From Thalassocella blandensis (GTDB lineage: Bacteria; Pseudomonadota; Gammaproteobacteria; Pseudomonadales; Cellvibrionaceae), in the NCBI GenBank assembly GCA_945882995.1, contig CAMCXE010000005.1, positions 1 through 43,972 of the forward strand: a DNA stretch of 43,972 bases, in the 5' to 3' direction. The position numbers were made by a program, and so were the translations under genes. This document shows positions 7,254 to 16,646 of this stretch, piece by piece (position 1 is the stretch's first letter; each line of letters opens with the position of its first letter). Below the pieces are notes generated by a model. That model ran no database searches and was not told the origin of the DNA. It was given only the letters and a program-made list of their open reading frames with translations.

Positions 7254-8113
7254 AATTGGTTCTCCGCTGAAGCCAGCTCAGTTGTTAGTTGGTGGATTTT
7301 TACTATGTCGGCGGTGGCCGCCACATCGTGTACTCGCAGTATGTTGGCGCCGCGTTGGAGCGCGATTAGGCCAAATCCTAGGCTGCCGGCTAGGCGATCG
7401 GGCAGTTCTCGTTGCAGCAGGCGTCCAAGCATTGATTTGCGTGACAAGCCCACCAGCAAGGGGCAGCCTAACGCGTTAAATTCACGTAAATGATTCAAGA
7501 GCGCGAGATTATGCGCATCGGTTTTACCAAAGCCAATGCCCGGATCGAGAATGACGCGACCCGTGTCGATACCAGCTGCGCGGCAGGCGTGAAGGCGTTG
7601 GTGAAAAAATGCGGAGACTTCAGCAATCACGTCTGAATAGTCAGGTTGGTGTTGCATGGTGGTTGGCTCGCCTTGCATGTGCATCAGGCATACGGGCAGC
7701 CTATTATGGGCGGCGGCTTCTAGGGCGTTAGGCCTTTGGAGAGCACGCACGTCATTGATCACACCAGCGCCGAGTTTGGCGGCCTCGTGAATAACGGCCG
7801 CGCAGCTAGTATCTACGGAAATGATGACATCTAGATGATTGGTAAGATTTTCTATAATCGGCAGTACGCGATCCAATTCTTCCTGTTCCCCAACGGCAAG
7901 GGCTCCTGGGCGCGTGGATTCACCACCGACGTCTACAATGGCGGCGCCTTCCAATACCATTTGCGTGGCGCGCTTAAGCGCTGCGCTGAGACAAACTTTG
8001 CCTTGACTATAGAGCTGGCCTGCATCGGAAAATGAATCGGGCGTTACATTCAGAATGCCCATTATTTTGGGGGTGGAAAGGTCTAGGGTCCGATTGCCAC
8101 ATTGCATCAACAT
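7250..8113 (-). CDS. folP: Dihydropteroate synthase
   Basis: This 287-aa enzyme joins p-aminobenzoate to 6-hydroxymethyl-dihydropterin diphosphate in folate synthesis and is the sulfonamide target. TIM-barrel signatures are clear: [17 protein letters not shown] near the N-terminus, [34 protein letters not shown], and GLSRKSMLG. The start could be the ATG at 8113 or another two codons in. It follows ftsH, with an intrinsic terminator between them, and overlaps glmM by 4 bp. Confidence 0.96.
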   Translation of the reverse strand: MLMQCGNRTLDLSTPKIMGILNVTPDSFSDAGQLYSQGKVCLSAALKRATQMVLEGAAIVDVGGESTRPGALAVGEQEELDRVLPIIENLTNHLDVIISVDTSCAAVIHEAAKLGAGVINDVRALQRPNALEAAAHNRLPVCLMHMQGEPTTMQHQPDYSDVIAEVSAFFHQRLHACRAAGIDTGRVILDPGIGFGKTDAHNLALLNHLREFNALGCPLLVGLSRKSMLGRLLQRELPDRLAGSLGFGLIALQRGANILRVHDVAATADIVKIHQLTTELASAENQL

Positions 8114-8126
8114 TAATGAGCGCCAA

Positions 8127-8157
8127 GAAAAAAAGCCGGATGGGTATCCGGCTTTGA
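8127..8157 (-). terminator. Intrinsic terminator between ftsH and folP
   Basis: On the minus strand agccggatacccatccggct forms an 8-bp stem with a 4-base loop, followed by a run of seven T ending about 15 bp before the folP start. It should end most ftsH transcripts; readthrough would supply folP-glmM. Confidence 0.8.
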
Positions 8158-8181
8158 GGTTACCAACAGCTTGAAGCGCCT

Positions 8182-10089
8182 TTAAACTTCTTTGGCGGGA
8201 CCCGGAGCAATGGCGCCATCGCGTGGCTCTGCGTCTGGTCGTGGTGGTTTGCGGCCGCCAAAATCGCCGTCCTGCCAGTCGCGAGGTGGGCGCAGCGTAC
8301 GTCGCAGCATAAGGTCATCTACCTGTTCGGAATCGATAGTTTCATACTCCATGAGGGCGTCTTTCATGGCTTCTAGGATGTCCCTATTGTCTTCAAGAAG
8401 TGCCTTGGCCTTGGCATAACACTGATCAATGATGCGGCGTGTTTCTTCGTCGATGATTTTGGACGTGTCGCCGGAGTATTGTGGGCTGCTAAGGCCGGGA
8501 TAAGCGCCTTCATCGTCACCATAATGTAGTGGGCCAAGTTTTTCCGATAAGCCCCATTTGGTGACCATGCGGCGCGCCAAGTCAGTGGCGCGTTCAATGT
8601 CATTGGAGGCGCCTGTGGTAACGCCATCGAAGCCGAGGGTTAGCTCTTCTGCTATACGGCCGCCAAACAATGAGCACAGGCGTGATTCCAAGCCGCGCTT
8701 ACTCTCACTGTATTTATCCTCCGCGGGGAGGTACATGGTTACACCCAAGGCTCGGCCGCGCGGGATGATGCTGACTTTGTGTACTGGGTCGTGCTCGGGC
8801 ACGAGGCGCCCCACAATGGCATGGCCGGCTTCGTGATAGGCGGTATTGATTTTTTCTTTTTCGCTCATGACCATGGAGCGGCGTTCTGCGCCCATCATGA
8901 TTTTGTCGCGGGCGCGCTCAAACTCTTCAGCCCCCACGGTGCGCTTGTTAAAACGTGCCGCAAACAGCGCCGCTTCGTTCACAAGGTTGGCTAAGTCGGC
9001 GCCCGAAAAGCCCGGCGTGCCGCGTGCGATGATACTGGCTTGAACCTGCTCGTCGAGCGGCACCTTGCGCATGTGGACTTTTAGAATTTGCTCGCGACCG
9101 CGAATGTCTGGCAGGCCAACTACCACTTGACGGTCAAACCGACCGGGACGCAGCAGGGCTCGATCCAGTACATCTGGGCGGTTGGTGGCGGCGATCACGA
9201 TAATGCCTTCGCTACCTTCAAATCCATCCATTTCCACCAGCAACTGGTTGAGTGTCTGTTCGCGTTCGTCATTGCCGCCACCATGCCCGCCGCCTCTGTG
9301 CCGACCTACCGCATCAATTTCGTCGATAAAAATAATGCAAGGGGCCTGTTTTTTGGCTTGGTCAAACATGTCGCGTACCCGCGACGCCCCAACACCCACA
9401 AACATTTCCACGAAATCAGAACCGGAGATGGAGAAGAACGGCACTTTGGCTTCGCCGGCAATGGCTTTGGCGAGTAAGGTTTTACCCGTACCAGGGGGGC
9501 CGGACATTAGCACTCCGCGGGGTATACGACCGCCCAAACGCTGAAATCGGGTAGGGTCGCGAAGGTATTCTACGAGCTCGGACACTTCTTCTTTAGCTTC
9601 GTCCACGCCGGCAACATCGGCAAAGGTCGTTTTGACTTGGTCTTCGCCTAACAGGCGCGCTTTGCTTTTGGCAAAACTCATGGGGCCGCCGCGCCCGCCT
9701 GCGCCACCTTGCATCTGGCGCATGAAAAATACGAACACGCCTATGAATAATAAGATGGGAAAGCTGGCTACCAGCAATTGCTCCCAGAGACTGGCACGGT
9801 GGGGTTCAGTGCCTTTGACCACCACGTTGTGTTTCAACAAGTCGTCCATTAAGGCGATGTCGTAAATTTCGGGGCGCACCACGCTAAAGGTAGTGCTGTC
9901 GCTGCGTATGCCGCGGATCATAAGGCCATCGACGGCAACCTGACTGACCTTATCGGCTTGTACCTCCTGCACAAACTGCGAGTAGCTCAGATCGTCTTTG
10001 GTGTCGTGGCCACCAAAACTTTGGAAGACCGAAAACAGGACGGCGGCGATGACCAGCCAGAGCACTAAATTTTTTGCCATATCGTTCAA
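8182..10089 (-). CDS. ftsH: ATP-dependent membrane zinc protease FtsH
   Basis: This AAA+ protease degrades unneeded membrane and short-lived cytoplasmic proteins such as LpxC and sigma-32 in E. coli. Visible parts: a first membrane segment right at the N-terminus ([16 protein letters not shown]), a periplasmic domain, a second segment ([19 protein letters not shown]), Walker A GPPGTGKT, Walker B IIFIDEID, the second region of homology ending RPGRFDRQ, and the zinc site HEAGH. A TTG start at 10089 was chosen because AGGAG lies 7 bases before it, giving MNDMAKN; the classical ATG nine bases on lies too far from that site. About 635 aa, normal length. It follows rlmE, the conserved neighbour. 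Confidence 0.95.
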   Translation of the reverse strand: MNDMAKNLVLWLVIAAVLFSVFQSFGGHDTKDDLSYSQFVQEVQADKVSQVAVDGLMIRGIRSDSTTFSVVRPEIYDIALMDDLLKHNVVVKGTEPHRASLWEQLLVASFPILLFIGVFVFFMRQMQGGAGGRGGPMSFAKSKARLLGEDQVKTTFADVAGVDEAKEEVSELVEYLRDPTRFQRLGGRIPRGVLMSGPPGTGKTLLAKAIAGEAKVPFFSISGSDFVEMFVGVGASRVRDMFDQAKKQAPCIIFIDEIDAVGRHRGGGHGGGNDEREQTLNQLLVEMDGFEGSEGIIVIAATNRPDVLDRALLRPGRFDRQVVVGLPDIRGREQILKVHMRKVPLDEQVQASIIARGTPGFSGADLANLVNEAALFAARFNKRTVGAEEFERARDKIMMGAERRSMVMSEKEKINTAYHEAGHAIVGRLVPEHDPVHKVSIIPRGRALGVTMYLPAEDKYSESKRGLESRLCSLFGGRIAEELTLGFDGVTTGASNDIERATDLARRMVTKWGLSEKLGPLHYGDDEGAYPGLSSPQYSGDTSKIIDEETRRIIDQCYAKAKALLEDNRDILEAMKDALMEYETIDSEQVDDLMLRRTLRPPRDWQDGDFGGRKPPRPDAEPRDGAIAPGPAKEV

Positions 10090-10224
10090 GAGGCTTCTCC
10101 TCGGGTTACCTGTTGCCAGGGTGGTGCGTGGTCTGGGCAAAGCGGTGTATTGGCTATTGCGGTTCAAAATTTAGGCAGGTGTAAAAAAGCGAGCATTTGA
10201 GACCAGTATAGACGCCCCTGCGGA

Positions 10225-10845
10225 CTAGCCTTTAAACCCTCTGCCCACTAAATAAACTTCTCGCGAACGGGCACGCGAGGCGTCCGGTTTGCGAATGGTA
10301 ATTTTTTCAAAAAACTGGCGACACAATTTCGTCCACTGGTCAGAGCCTTCACCCTGAAATAGCTTGCAGGCAAAACTGCCACCCGGCCGGAGCGTCTTTT
10401 CGGCCATGTCCAATGCCAGCTCCACTAAGTGCATGGCGCGAGGCTGATCTACGCCGCTAATACCACTCATATTGGGGGCCATGTCAGAGATTACAAGATC
10501 GGCTTTTTGTTCGCCTAACATCTCAAGAAGCCGAGCAAAAACCGCATCCTCGGTAAAATCTCCTTGCAAAAATTCAACGCCAGCGATGGAATCCATTAAT
10601 AAAATGTCGGAGGCTAGGACAAAACCCGTGTCACCGACTAACTCGGCGGCCACCTGCGACCAACCGCCCGGTGCGGCCCCGAGGTCAATCACCCGCATGC
10701 CCGGCAGAATTAGCCGGTCTTTGGCTTGGAGCTCGAGCAGTTTATAGCTGGCGCGTGAGCGATAGCCATCCTTCTGCGACTCTTTAACATAGTGGTCATT
10801 GAAGTGTTCCTGCAGCCAGCGACTGCTGCTTTTCGAGCGGGCCAT
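10225..10845 (-). CDS. rlmE: 23S rRNA 2'-O-methyltransferase RlmE (FtsJ/RrmJ)
   Basis: This 206-aa enzyme methylates the ribose of U2552 in 23S rRNA on the assembling 50S subunit, with S-adenosylmethionine as donor. It starts [20 protein letters not shown]. The K-D-K-E tetrad of the family is present: K in SYKLLEL, D in ISDMAPN, K in ACKLFQG, and E in SREVYLV; the SAM loop is [12 protein letters not shown]. An ATG upstream gives a longer frame without family similarity. It is divergent from yhbY and lies upstream of ftsH, the standard gammaproteobacterial arrangement. Confidence 0.96.
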   Translation of the reverse strand: MARSKSSSRWLQEHFNDHYVKESQKDGYRSRASYKLLELQAKDRLILPGMRVIDLGAAPGGWSQVAAELVGDTGFVLASDILLMDSIAGVEFLQGDFTEDAVFARLLEMLGEQKADLVISDMAPNMSGISGVDQPRAMHLVELALDMAEKTLRPGGSFACKLFQGEGSDQWTKLCRQFFEKITIRKPDASRARSREVYLVGRGFKG

Positions 10846-10970
10846 AAAAAATCTTGAGCCTTGAATGAGGTGTACCGATACAATAGCGTCCATCTTACGT
10901 AACCAGACACCACAAGAGAAGTTGCGCGGCCATTAGCGCAAGTCTCACCAACAAAAAAACAGGCGATTTT

Positions 10971-11270
10971 ATGACTTTAGCAACGGACACCAAAAAACAT
11001 TTTCGCACCATCGGCCACAATTTGAACCCAATCGTTACTATTGCCGGCAACGGCTTAAGCGAAGGGGTTTTGGCTGAGTTGGACCGTGCGCTGGAGGATC
11101 ATGAGCTAATCAAAATCAAATTGGCGATAGCCGACCGCGAGGAGCGAGCGCAAACCATAGCGGATATTTGCAGTCAGTGCGCAGCAGAAGTGGTGCAGAC
11201 GATCGGTAAAGTGGCGTTAATTTTTCGCGCGGCCAAAAAACCGAATCTGAAAAAATCCAATGCGCGGTAA
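10971..11270 (+). CDS. yhbY: CRM-domain ribosome-associated protein YhbY
   Basis: This 99-aa protein has the CRM RNA-binding fold: an N-terminal helix, HNLNPIVTIAGNGLSEGVL containing the GxxG-type loop, then HELIKIKLA. E. coli YhbY associates with pre-50S particles. The length suits the family, and the C-terminus is basic. It is transcribed divergently from rlmE across about 125 bp, as in E. coli. Confidence 0.92.
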   Translation: MTLATDTKKHFRTIGHNLNPIVTIAGNGLSEGVLAELDRALEDHELIKIKLAIADREERAQTIADICSQCAAEVVQTIGKVALIFRAAKKPNLKKSNAR

Positions 11271-11297
11271 TTTAGTGTTGGCAGAAACTGCAAAGTT

Positions 11298-11822
11298 TTA
11301 AGGTTTGCTCGAGAGCCGCTGGCGCCTCTGGCCCCAGCGTCTAAGCACACCCCAACGCCATAGGCCTTGCACCATCATAAAACCCAGTAACCCTGCCGCC
11401 GCGCCCATAATGAAACTGCCCACAGCAAACGGCCAAATCAGGTTGCCCAGTGATTTTACCCAGTGCCAGGATAGTTCATTGGGCAGCTCAATGGCGGGTG
11501 CGCCCAACACGAAGGCACCTGCACTGTAGGCCGAAAGGACAAAAAACGGCAAGGTGAATGGGTTGCTGATCCAGACCAAGGCTAGGGCAATGGGTAGGTT
11601 CGCGCGGAGGATAACAGCGCCAGCGGCTGCCATAAATGCCTGACCCGGCGCAGGAACATAAGCAAAAAATAACCCCACCAAAAATGCATAGGATACTGAG
11701 TGGCGATTGAGATGAAACAGATGGGGGTGGTCCCGAAGTCTGTTGCCCAATCTGCCGAGGCCGGGCGTTTTACTGAGCTTTTCGGCGTCAGGCACCCAGC
11801 GGCGAATAAAATTTTTTGTCAT
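11298..11822 (-). CDS. DUF2062 inner-membrane protein
   Basis: This 174-aa protein has several hydrophobic segments and the DUF2062 features: a basic N-terminus (FIRRWVPDAEKL), HLFHLNRHSVSYAFLVGLFFAYVPAPGQAFMA, and ISNPFTLPFFVLSAY. The function of the family is not established. In Pseudomonas-like genomes such a gene often lies beside comEC/rec2, as here, where comEC is divergent about 350 bp away. It ends convergently with yhbY. Confidence 0.85.
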   Translation of the reverse strand: MTKNFIRRWVPDAEKLSKTPGLGRLGNRLRDHPHLFHLNRHSVSYAFLVGLFFAYVPAPGQAFMAAAGAVILRANLPIALALVWISNPFTLPFFVLSAYSAGAFVLGAPAIELPNELSWHWVKSLGNLIWPFAVGSFIMGAAAGLLGFMMVQGLWRWGVLRRWGQRRQRLSSKP

Positions 11823-12176
11823 TGAATGTCTGCAACAGTCGGTGAGTAGTACATTATCGTTGAAAGCTCCGCTGAGTGCTAAAAAGCTGTGTTATTCAAT
11901 CGGGTGATTGGTTGAGTTTAAAAATGATCAACAATTTGGTTGGGTTTTCGCCTTTTTAAATTTTGGCTAGGTCCGCTAAACGTGGGGCAGACTTTGCTGA
12001 TTCAACACGGGTTTTTAGGATTATGTTGTCTGCTACCCAATTCTGCCAGCGACAGAGGCGGAAGACGTCCCGGCGTTGAACCGCAAGGCCGATTGGTGGG
12101 ATAGCTTGCCTTGGCTATCAGCCTCTAAGGTAATATGCTGGAAGTGATTTAGCGCTTCAACAAGCAAGGAATGCTT
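11823..12176. other. Divergent intergenic region, DUF2062 / comEC
   Basis: No gene is supported in this gap. It must hold the promoters of both divergent genes. A stretch near 12030-12150 reads open for about 40 codons on the plus strand but has no start codon. A ribosome site AAGGA at 12166-12170 serves comEC. Confidence 0.5.
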
Positions 12177-14483
12177 ATGTCTTACATCCTCATTTTAGCG
12201 CTTGGCATTTTGTGTAGCCAATTAGCACCCACCTTAATTCAACCTATCTGGATATTTCCCAGCCTTAGCCTTGTTGCGGCAACTTGGGTCTGCAGGCGCG
12301 GACGCTGGCTTTATGTGGCCCGCATCCTCGCGTTAGCCTTGTTGGGTTGGCTGTGGGGCAGTTGGCAGCTTATTAAGCTCGGTGACGGCCAACTGCCAGA
12401 GGCGCTGGATAATTCTGAGTGGCAAGGGGAGTTCTTGCTCACGGAGGTTAAGGATCGCGCTGGGCCGAGCACTCAATTGGAGGGGCAGTTGCTGGGCTTG
12501 GAGTGTAGTTCCGCCTGCCCCGCGCTTGAGGGTAAACGATTTAGCTTGTCATGGTATCAAGCGCCAGCTGCCTCGCCAGGGGAGGTGTGGCGGCTGCAGG
12601 TGCGCTTCAAGCGGCTGCATGGGTTTGCCAACCCCGGCGGCTTCGACTTTCAAGCCTATCAATTGGCGAATGGTGTGGCTGGGGCAGCCAGCGTTAAAAG
12701 TGGTCAGCTAGTGGCAAGGCAAACGCCCACATGGACCACGCGCTGGCGCCAGCGGCTGCTCAACATCATGAGCCGTGGAGACGACGGCAGCCCTGTGCGC
12801 TATGGGCGCTTTTATCGCGCCTTAGCCTTTGGTGACACCAGCGCGCTTGATTGGCAGGACTGGCAAATTCTACAGCGCACCGGCACCATCCATTTGGTGG
12901 CTATTTCGGGCTTTCAAGTGGGCCTTATGGCGTGGCTGGGGTTTGGTATTGGGCTGGGTTTGGCGCGGGTGTTGAATCTGCCGTTGCGTGGCTCCGGCGT
13001 TTGGGTATTGCGATTCTGGCCTTGGGCCCTCTCCATTGGCGGCGCTTGGCTGTATACCGCATTGGCAAACTACGCCGTGCCGGCGCAGCGCGCGCTGGTC
13101 GCCGTGGTCTTGCTCAACTCGGCTATAGCCCTTGGCTGGCGGGCCAGCCCCCTGCAGGTGCTGGGTTGGGCACTGTTTTGGGCTGCCCTGAGCGAGCCGT
13201 TAGTGGCCTTGAATACCGGCTTTTGGTTGTCTTACCTGGCCGTGCTGGCTTTATTGTTGGCCTTCGGGTGGCGCAAGGGGCGTAACCCTTGGTGGCGTGA
13301 GGCAGTGAGTGCGCAGTGGGTAATGACTTTCGCTCTGCTGGTTCCCCTGTTTTGCTTGCGGTTGCCTTTTAGCCTCAGTTCCCCGCTGGCAAATATTTTT
13401 GTGGCGCCGCTGATATCACTAGTGATTACCCCAGGTTTGTTTCTGACCCTTGCGGCCAGCGTCATAGGGTTAGCGGAGCCGCTACTCTGGTTGCTGGACC
13501 TATTATTCGGCGCCGCCTGGAGTGGTTTGGGGTGGCTTGCACAATGGTCGTCCAGCCTCTGGTGGCCGGGCAAACCCTTGGGCTGGGCAGAGATTTGCCT
13601 CGGTTTACTTGCCACCCTATTGTTGCTTGTGCCGCGTGGTTTAGGCGTGCGTCCGCTGGGTGCGCTCTTGCTTGCCGCTTGCCTGCTCTTGCCCCGCGCT
13701 AGCATGCCGGCCTTGGAGGTCACGGTGCTGGATGTTGGGCAGGGGCTGGCCGTAGCCATTCAAACCCCCAACCACAATCTACTCTACGACCTAGGCCCAG
13801 TGTATTCACCGTATTTTGATGCGGGTACAGGTGTTGTGCTGCCCTTCTTAATTGGCGGTGGGGTGCGGCGGGCCGAGGTAATCATCAGTCATGATGATCC
13901 TAATCACAGCGGCGGGTGGCGAGGCTTGGCCATGGCGCTGCCGGTGTCGCCCATTGGTGCGGGAGAGGTTGTGTCAAGTTTGCCGCAAGCGCCTCAATGT
14001 TGGCGCGGGCAGCGTTGGAACCTTGACCAAGCACAGGCAGAAATCCTCTGGCCACCCCTAATGAGCCAAGACTACGGGAATAACCGCTCCTGTGTGTTGT
14101 TGTTACGTTTTGGTGAGGCGGGCGTGTTGTTAACGGGGGATATCGACAAAAGCGTTGAGCAGCGCTTGGTGGCATTTGGGGATTTACCCAGGCAATTAAC
14201 CTTGCTAGTGGCTCCAAATCACGGTAGCCCTAGCGCATCCAGCTCAGCATTTTTGAATTACACAGCGCCACAGATGGCCGTGTTTAGCACCGGACGCTAC
14301 AACCCCTATCATCAACCCAACAGCAAGGTGGTGGCGGCTTATGCGGCGGCGGGAATTCCCACGTTTAATACCGCAACCAGTGGCGCCATTCGGCTGCGCT
14401 GGGATGCGCTGGGGCAAGCCCCCAATGTTTATTTGGAGCGCCGCGACAATCCCAAGCCTTGGTATTCACAATTTAAGCGCTAG
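12177..14483 (+). CDS. comEC: DNA internalization protein ComEC/Rec2
   Basis: This 768-aa membrane protein is the channel that takes single-stranded DNA into the cytoplasm during natural transformation. It has N-terminal hydrophobic segments and a soluble OB-like part (about 60-180), the Competence domain with many membrane spans (about 210-500; it includes TIHLVAISGFQVGL and PAQRALVAV), and a C-terminal metallo-beta-lactamase domain (about 515-768; VTVLDVGQGLAVAIQ, GDIDKSVEQ). The metal-binding box reads SHDDPNHSGG, with Asn where Asp is usual (HxDxDH). The ATG at 12177 is preferred over 12171 because AAGGA lies six bases before it. The end, 19 bp before the convergent lipoprotein gene, is normal. 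Confidence 0.92.
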   Translation: MSYILILALGILCSQLAPTLIQPIWIFPSLSLVAATWVCRRGRWLYVARILALALLGWLWGSWQLIKLGDGQLPEALDNSEWQGEFLLTEVKDRAGPSTQLEGQLLGLECSSACPALEGKRFSLSWYQAPAASPGEVWRLQVRFKRLHGFANPGGFDFQAYQLANGVAGAASVKSGQLVARQTPTWTTRWRQRLLNIMSRGDDGSPVRYGRFYRALAFGDTSALDWQDWQILQRTGTIHLVAISGFQVGLMAWLGFGIGLGLARVLNLPLRGSGVWVLRFWPWALSIGGAWLYTALANYAVPAQRALVAVVLLNSAIALGWRASPLQVLGWALFWAALSEPLVALNTGFWLSYLAVLALLLAFGWRKGRNPWWREAVSAQWVMTFALLVPLFCLRLPFSLSSPLANIFVAPLISLVITPGLFLTLAASVIGLAEPLLWLLDLLFGAAWSGLGWLAQWSSSLWWPGKPLGWAEICLGLLATLLLLVPRGLGVRPLGALLLAACLLLPRASMPALEVTVLDVGQGLAVAIQTPNHNLLYDLGPVYSPYFDAGTGVVLPFLIGGGVRRAEVIISHDDPNHSGGWRGLAMALPVSPIGAGEVVSSLPQAPQCWRGQRWNLDQAQAEILWPPLMSQDYGNNRSCVLLLRFGEAGVLLTGDIDKSVEQRLVAFGDLPRQLTLLVAPNHGSPSASSSAFLNYTAPQMAVFSTGRYNPYHQPNSKVVAAYAAAGIPTFNTATSGAIRLRWDALGQAPNVYLERRDNPKPWYSQFKR

Positions 14484-14501
14484 GCGGCTGTTGAGCGTGA
14501 G

Positions 14502-15065
14502 TTAAAGAGTTATTTGGAAATTGATAATTTCAAGCTCGTGGTCCTGATCACAACAGGCACTTACCGCGGTATTGATGTTGGCTGGGAAGCCCAAAATCGC
14601 ATCATAGGTTACGCCGACATGGTGCTCGGCACCGGCTGGGCTTGCCGCATCAAGGTAGGCTTTTTGGATTGTGTCGAATAGACGCTCTACCGTTAACCGC
14701 TGATAAACAGGTTCTTGCGCTGCGGCCGCATCACCGTCCACGGACACCACTTTCCCCGCCGTTACCTGAATAATTTTGTAGGGGTACTGCGCAAATTTGT
14801 AACCACCACCCTCTTTATAAGAAAAGGTGTAATTGGTAACACCCCCCGCCTGCCATTGAGCGCGGGCCACTAGCAGTGCTTGCACGCCAGGGCTAGCGCT
14901 AGGCGGCAGCGCGGACTGGCTGCTTGCGGAGGGGAGGGGGATGGCGGCAATATGGCTGGACGTTGTGGGTGCTGTGCTAGTTAGCGGGGCGCCAGTATCG
15001 GCGCCGCCGCAGGCGGTTAAACTCGCTATCACCATACAGCTGGCTAACATCAACGTCAGATTCAT
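14502..15065 (-). CDS. DUF6174-like lipoprotein
   Basis: This 187-aa protein has a lipoprotein signal with the lipobox LTAC (mature Cys about residue 19) followed by GGADTG, then a Ser/Pro/Ala-rich linker to about 60. The globular part (about 65-187) includes ARAQWQAGGVTNYTFSYKEGG and later YDAILGFPANINTAVS, resembling the DUF6174 family of secreted or periplasmic proteins with no known function. Residue +2 is Gly, which suggests the outer membrane. It is convergent with comEC. The family call is from memory. Confidence 0.75.
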   Translation of the reverse strand: MNLTLMLASCMVIASLTACGGADTGAPLTSTAPTTSSHIAAIPLPSASSQSALPPSASPGVQALLVARAQWQAGGVTNYTFSYKEGGGYKFAQYPYKIIQVTAGKVVSVDGDAAAAQEPVYQRLTVERLFDTIQKAYLDAASPAGAEHHVGVTYDAILGFPANINTAVSACCDQDHELEIINFQITL

Positions 15066-15569
15066 GCATTTACCTTTGTGTTTTGACTGGGTCTTAACCG
15101 GTTGTTGATAGAGCTACCTTGCCAGCCATCGCCGCCAAACAGTCTTCAAGCGCCAGTTAAGTGCTGAGCAAATTTTAACCAACTTCGCGGCGGCAAACCG
15201 GAATCATTTGGCAAATTTGAGCAATACCTAGCCTGCGATGAACCAAAGAGTGTCTGCTTCCGGCTGGTCAGCTCGGCTGTTGCTGCCGCAACCATTCTGG
15301 AGCTGTTGTTTCATTTTGGCTTGGTGCTTTGCGGGGGCTCTATGCACGTGGTTGGATTTTGGCGGCGTGCGCACCCCGATCGGGTCGAGCTAAATTTTCG
15401 TTGTTATTTTATTTGTTTGGGGTTTTTCCGCGGTCTGGCTTGCGCTTGTTTCGAGCGAAACGTTCTTCTATAGTCAGCCACTTAGCGCGCCAGCCTCGTT
15501 GATAATACGCAAGCTGGGGTGAAATAACGCGTCTGTGCATCAAACAACTATTAAACGTCTAGGGAAGCT
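15066..15569. other. Gap of about 500 bp with a gene relic
   Basis: No intact gene is seen. The stretch holds a degenerate copy of the 3' end of the gene at 17331-18041 (see 15277-15373) and the leader of the immunity-like gene, whose ATG at 15570 is preceded by an agggaag ribosome site. Confidence 0.6.
15277..15373 (-). pseudogene. Relic copy of the 3' end of the 17331-18041 gene
   Basis: This stretch aligns base by base with 17341-17435. Read on the minus strand it keeps the frame through a version of the C-terminus: VRTPPKSNHVHRAPAKHQA followed by KMKQQLQ, against VHAPPESDYARKIRDEHQA and KMKQKVQ in the intact gene. The rest of the copy is missing. It shows that a duplication or rearrangement shaped the segment between the two copies. 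Confidence 0.65.
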
Positions 15570-16028
15570 ATGTATTATCAATTAGAGCCGGAAGTAGCTG
15601 GAGGTTGGGGGGAAGGTACAGTTGCAGACACTACTTGCCATCCACCAATAGTCAAAAGTCTAGTATTCGAATTTGACGGTTGGCTCGGCGACTCGATTAT
15701 AACTTCGTTTCCCTGCTACTTAGTCACTGAAGGGCTGGCGCAATCTATAAACCATACAAAACTATCTGGTTATCACCTGGCGGAATGCACAATCACGCAA
15801 TCCGAAGCGTTTAATGAGCTATATCCAAATAAGAATTTACCCGGTTTTTTATGGCTCCAAGTTGTTGGCGAATTTGGTGTTGATGATTTTGGAATTGGCA
15901 ACGACCTAAGGTTGGTTGTTTCGGCTGCAGCGCTATCAACCTTAAAAGAGCATTTTTTAAATAACTGTGAAATTGAAGAAATTAGTCCGGTAGGGCGGGA
16001 CGAGACCCGCGTTGGTGATATTCAATGA
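15570..16028 (+). CDS. Immunity-like protein (resembles Imm11/DUF1629)
   Basis: This 152-aa protein starts MYYQLEPEVAGGWGEGT and contains TTCHPPIVKSLVFEFDGWLGD, SEAFNELYPNKNLPGFLWL, and DFGIGNDLRLVVSAAAL. The pattern matches immunity proteins found beside contact-dependent or polymorphic toxins, of the DUF1629/Imm11 type as I recall. No toxin gene accompanies it, so it may be an orphan immunity gene that protects against neighbours' toxins. The last codons (GRDETRVGDIQ) lie within the 87-bp repeat at 16001-16087, so the repeat supplies the stop codon. An agggaag site precedes the ATG. Confidence 0.7.
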   Translation: MYYQLEPEVAGGWGEGTVADTTCHPPIVKSLVFEFDGWLGDSIITSFPCYLVTEGLAQSINHTKLSGYHLAECTITQSEAFNELYPNKNLPGFLWLQVVGEFGVDDFGIGNDLRLVVSAAALSTLKEHFLNNCEIEEISPVGRDETRVGDIQ

Positions 16029-16087
16029 AGGCAATAAGTTGTTTTTGAATGTCGCAATTTTGTTGTGTTTTGGCGTGCGACTAAAAA
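16001..16087 (+). repeat. 87-bp direct repeat, copy 1
   Basis: It runs from cgagacccgcgttggtgata to cgactaaaaaa and matches 16559-16646 with only about five differences. It overlaps the 3' end of the immunity-like gene. With the bases before it, its left end forms a near-palindrome (gcgggacgagacccgc). Confidence 0.9.
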
Positions 16088-16146
16088 AGAGCGGGGTACG
16101 CCGTTGGCTAGTCCGCCTTGCCAGCTCATATTTGGGTGTTAGCTAT

Positions 16147-16524
16147 ATGATTATTGTATACGGACGAAACAAAGACAGATTTCGTAGATCTCGTACGCAG
16201 CCATCGATTGGTGAAAACGGATACCGTACAGAACCTATGCCTGGCGTGGTGGTGTAGTGTATAGAGCAGCATGGAGTCGAAGTGGTGGGCGAGACGTTAG
16301 GTGAAGTCTTGCAGGGCTTCGGGGCGATAGAGGGGGCAATAATCACCCCGCATGATCCTCCAAAATATTTTCGCTACCATGACGAGAAGTCACCTGTGCC
16401 AGAAGGATATGTTTTGGTAGATATACATGTAACTAGGAGCGGGCAAGAAATTTGTCCAAAGCAAAACCTTCTTTTTAAAATGCAAAGCGGTGACATTGTC
16501 GAAATACTTGCGCTCATCTGCTAG
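16147..16524 (+). pseudogene. Small ORF interrupted by an in-frame TAG
   Basis: From ATG 16147 one frame reads MIIVYGRNKDRFRRSRTQPS and on to PMPGVVV, meets a TAG at 16255-16257, and continues without shifting as CIEQHGVEVVGETLGEVLQG through to VEILALIC at 16524. The part after the stop looks protein-like (ITPHDPPKYFRYHDEKSPVP, then GYVLVDIHV), and no ribosome site is seen before its GTG at 16282. The simplest reading is one gene of about 125 codons broken by a single nonsense mutation. I do not recognise it; lying between the two repeat copies, it may be another immunity or toxin fragment. The 80-aa downstream part could still be made on its own. Confidence 0.4.
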
Positions 16525-16558
16525 GAAGTTGCTTGGAGTGAAGTCGGGAAGCGCGGGT

Positions 16559-16646
16559 CGAGACCCGCGTTGGTGATATTCAATGAAGGCAATAAATTGT
16601 TTTTGAATGTCGCAATTGTGTTGTGCTTGGGTGTGCGACTAAAAAA
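16559..16646 (+). repeat. 87-bp direct repeat, copy 2
   Basis: This is the second copy of the repeat at 16001-16087, offset by 558 bp. Here the left end is a perfect palindrome, gcgggtcgagacccgc (16552-16567). It separates the interrupted ORF from the membrane-protein ORF. Confidence 0.9.

Noticed and set aside
12030-12150. Open, protein-like stretch of about 40 codons upstream of comEC
   Set aside because: It has no start codon and a stop on each side; at most a relic, not supportable as a gene.
13232-13759. 175-codon minus-strand frame inside comEC
   Set aside because: Rich in Pro, Ser, Arg and Lys as expected for the complement of a leucine-rich membrane protein.
16001-16646. The 87-bp repeats as integron attC sites
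   Set aside because: No GTTRRRY / RYYYAAC core pair is seen at the expected places and no integron integrase is in the window.
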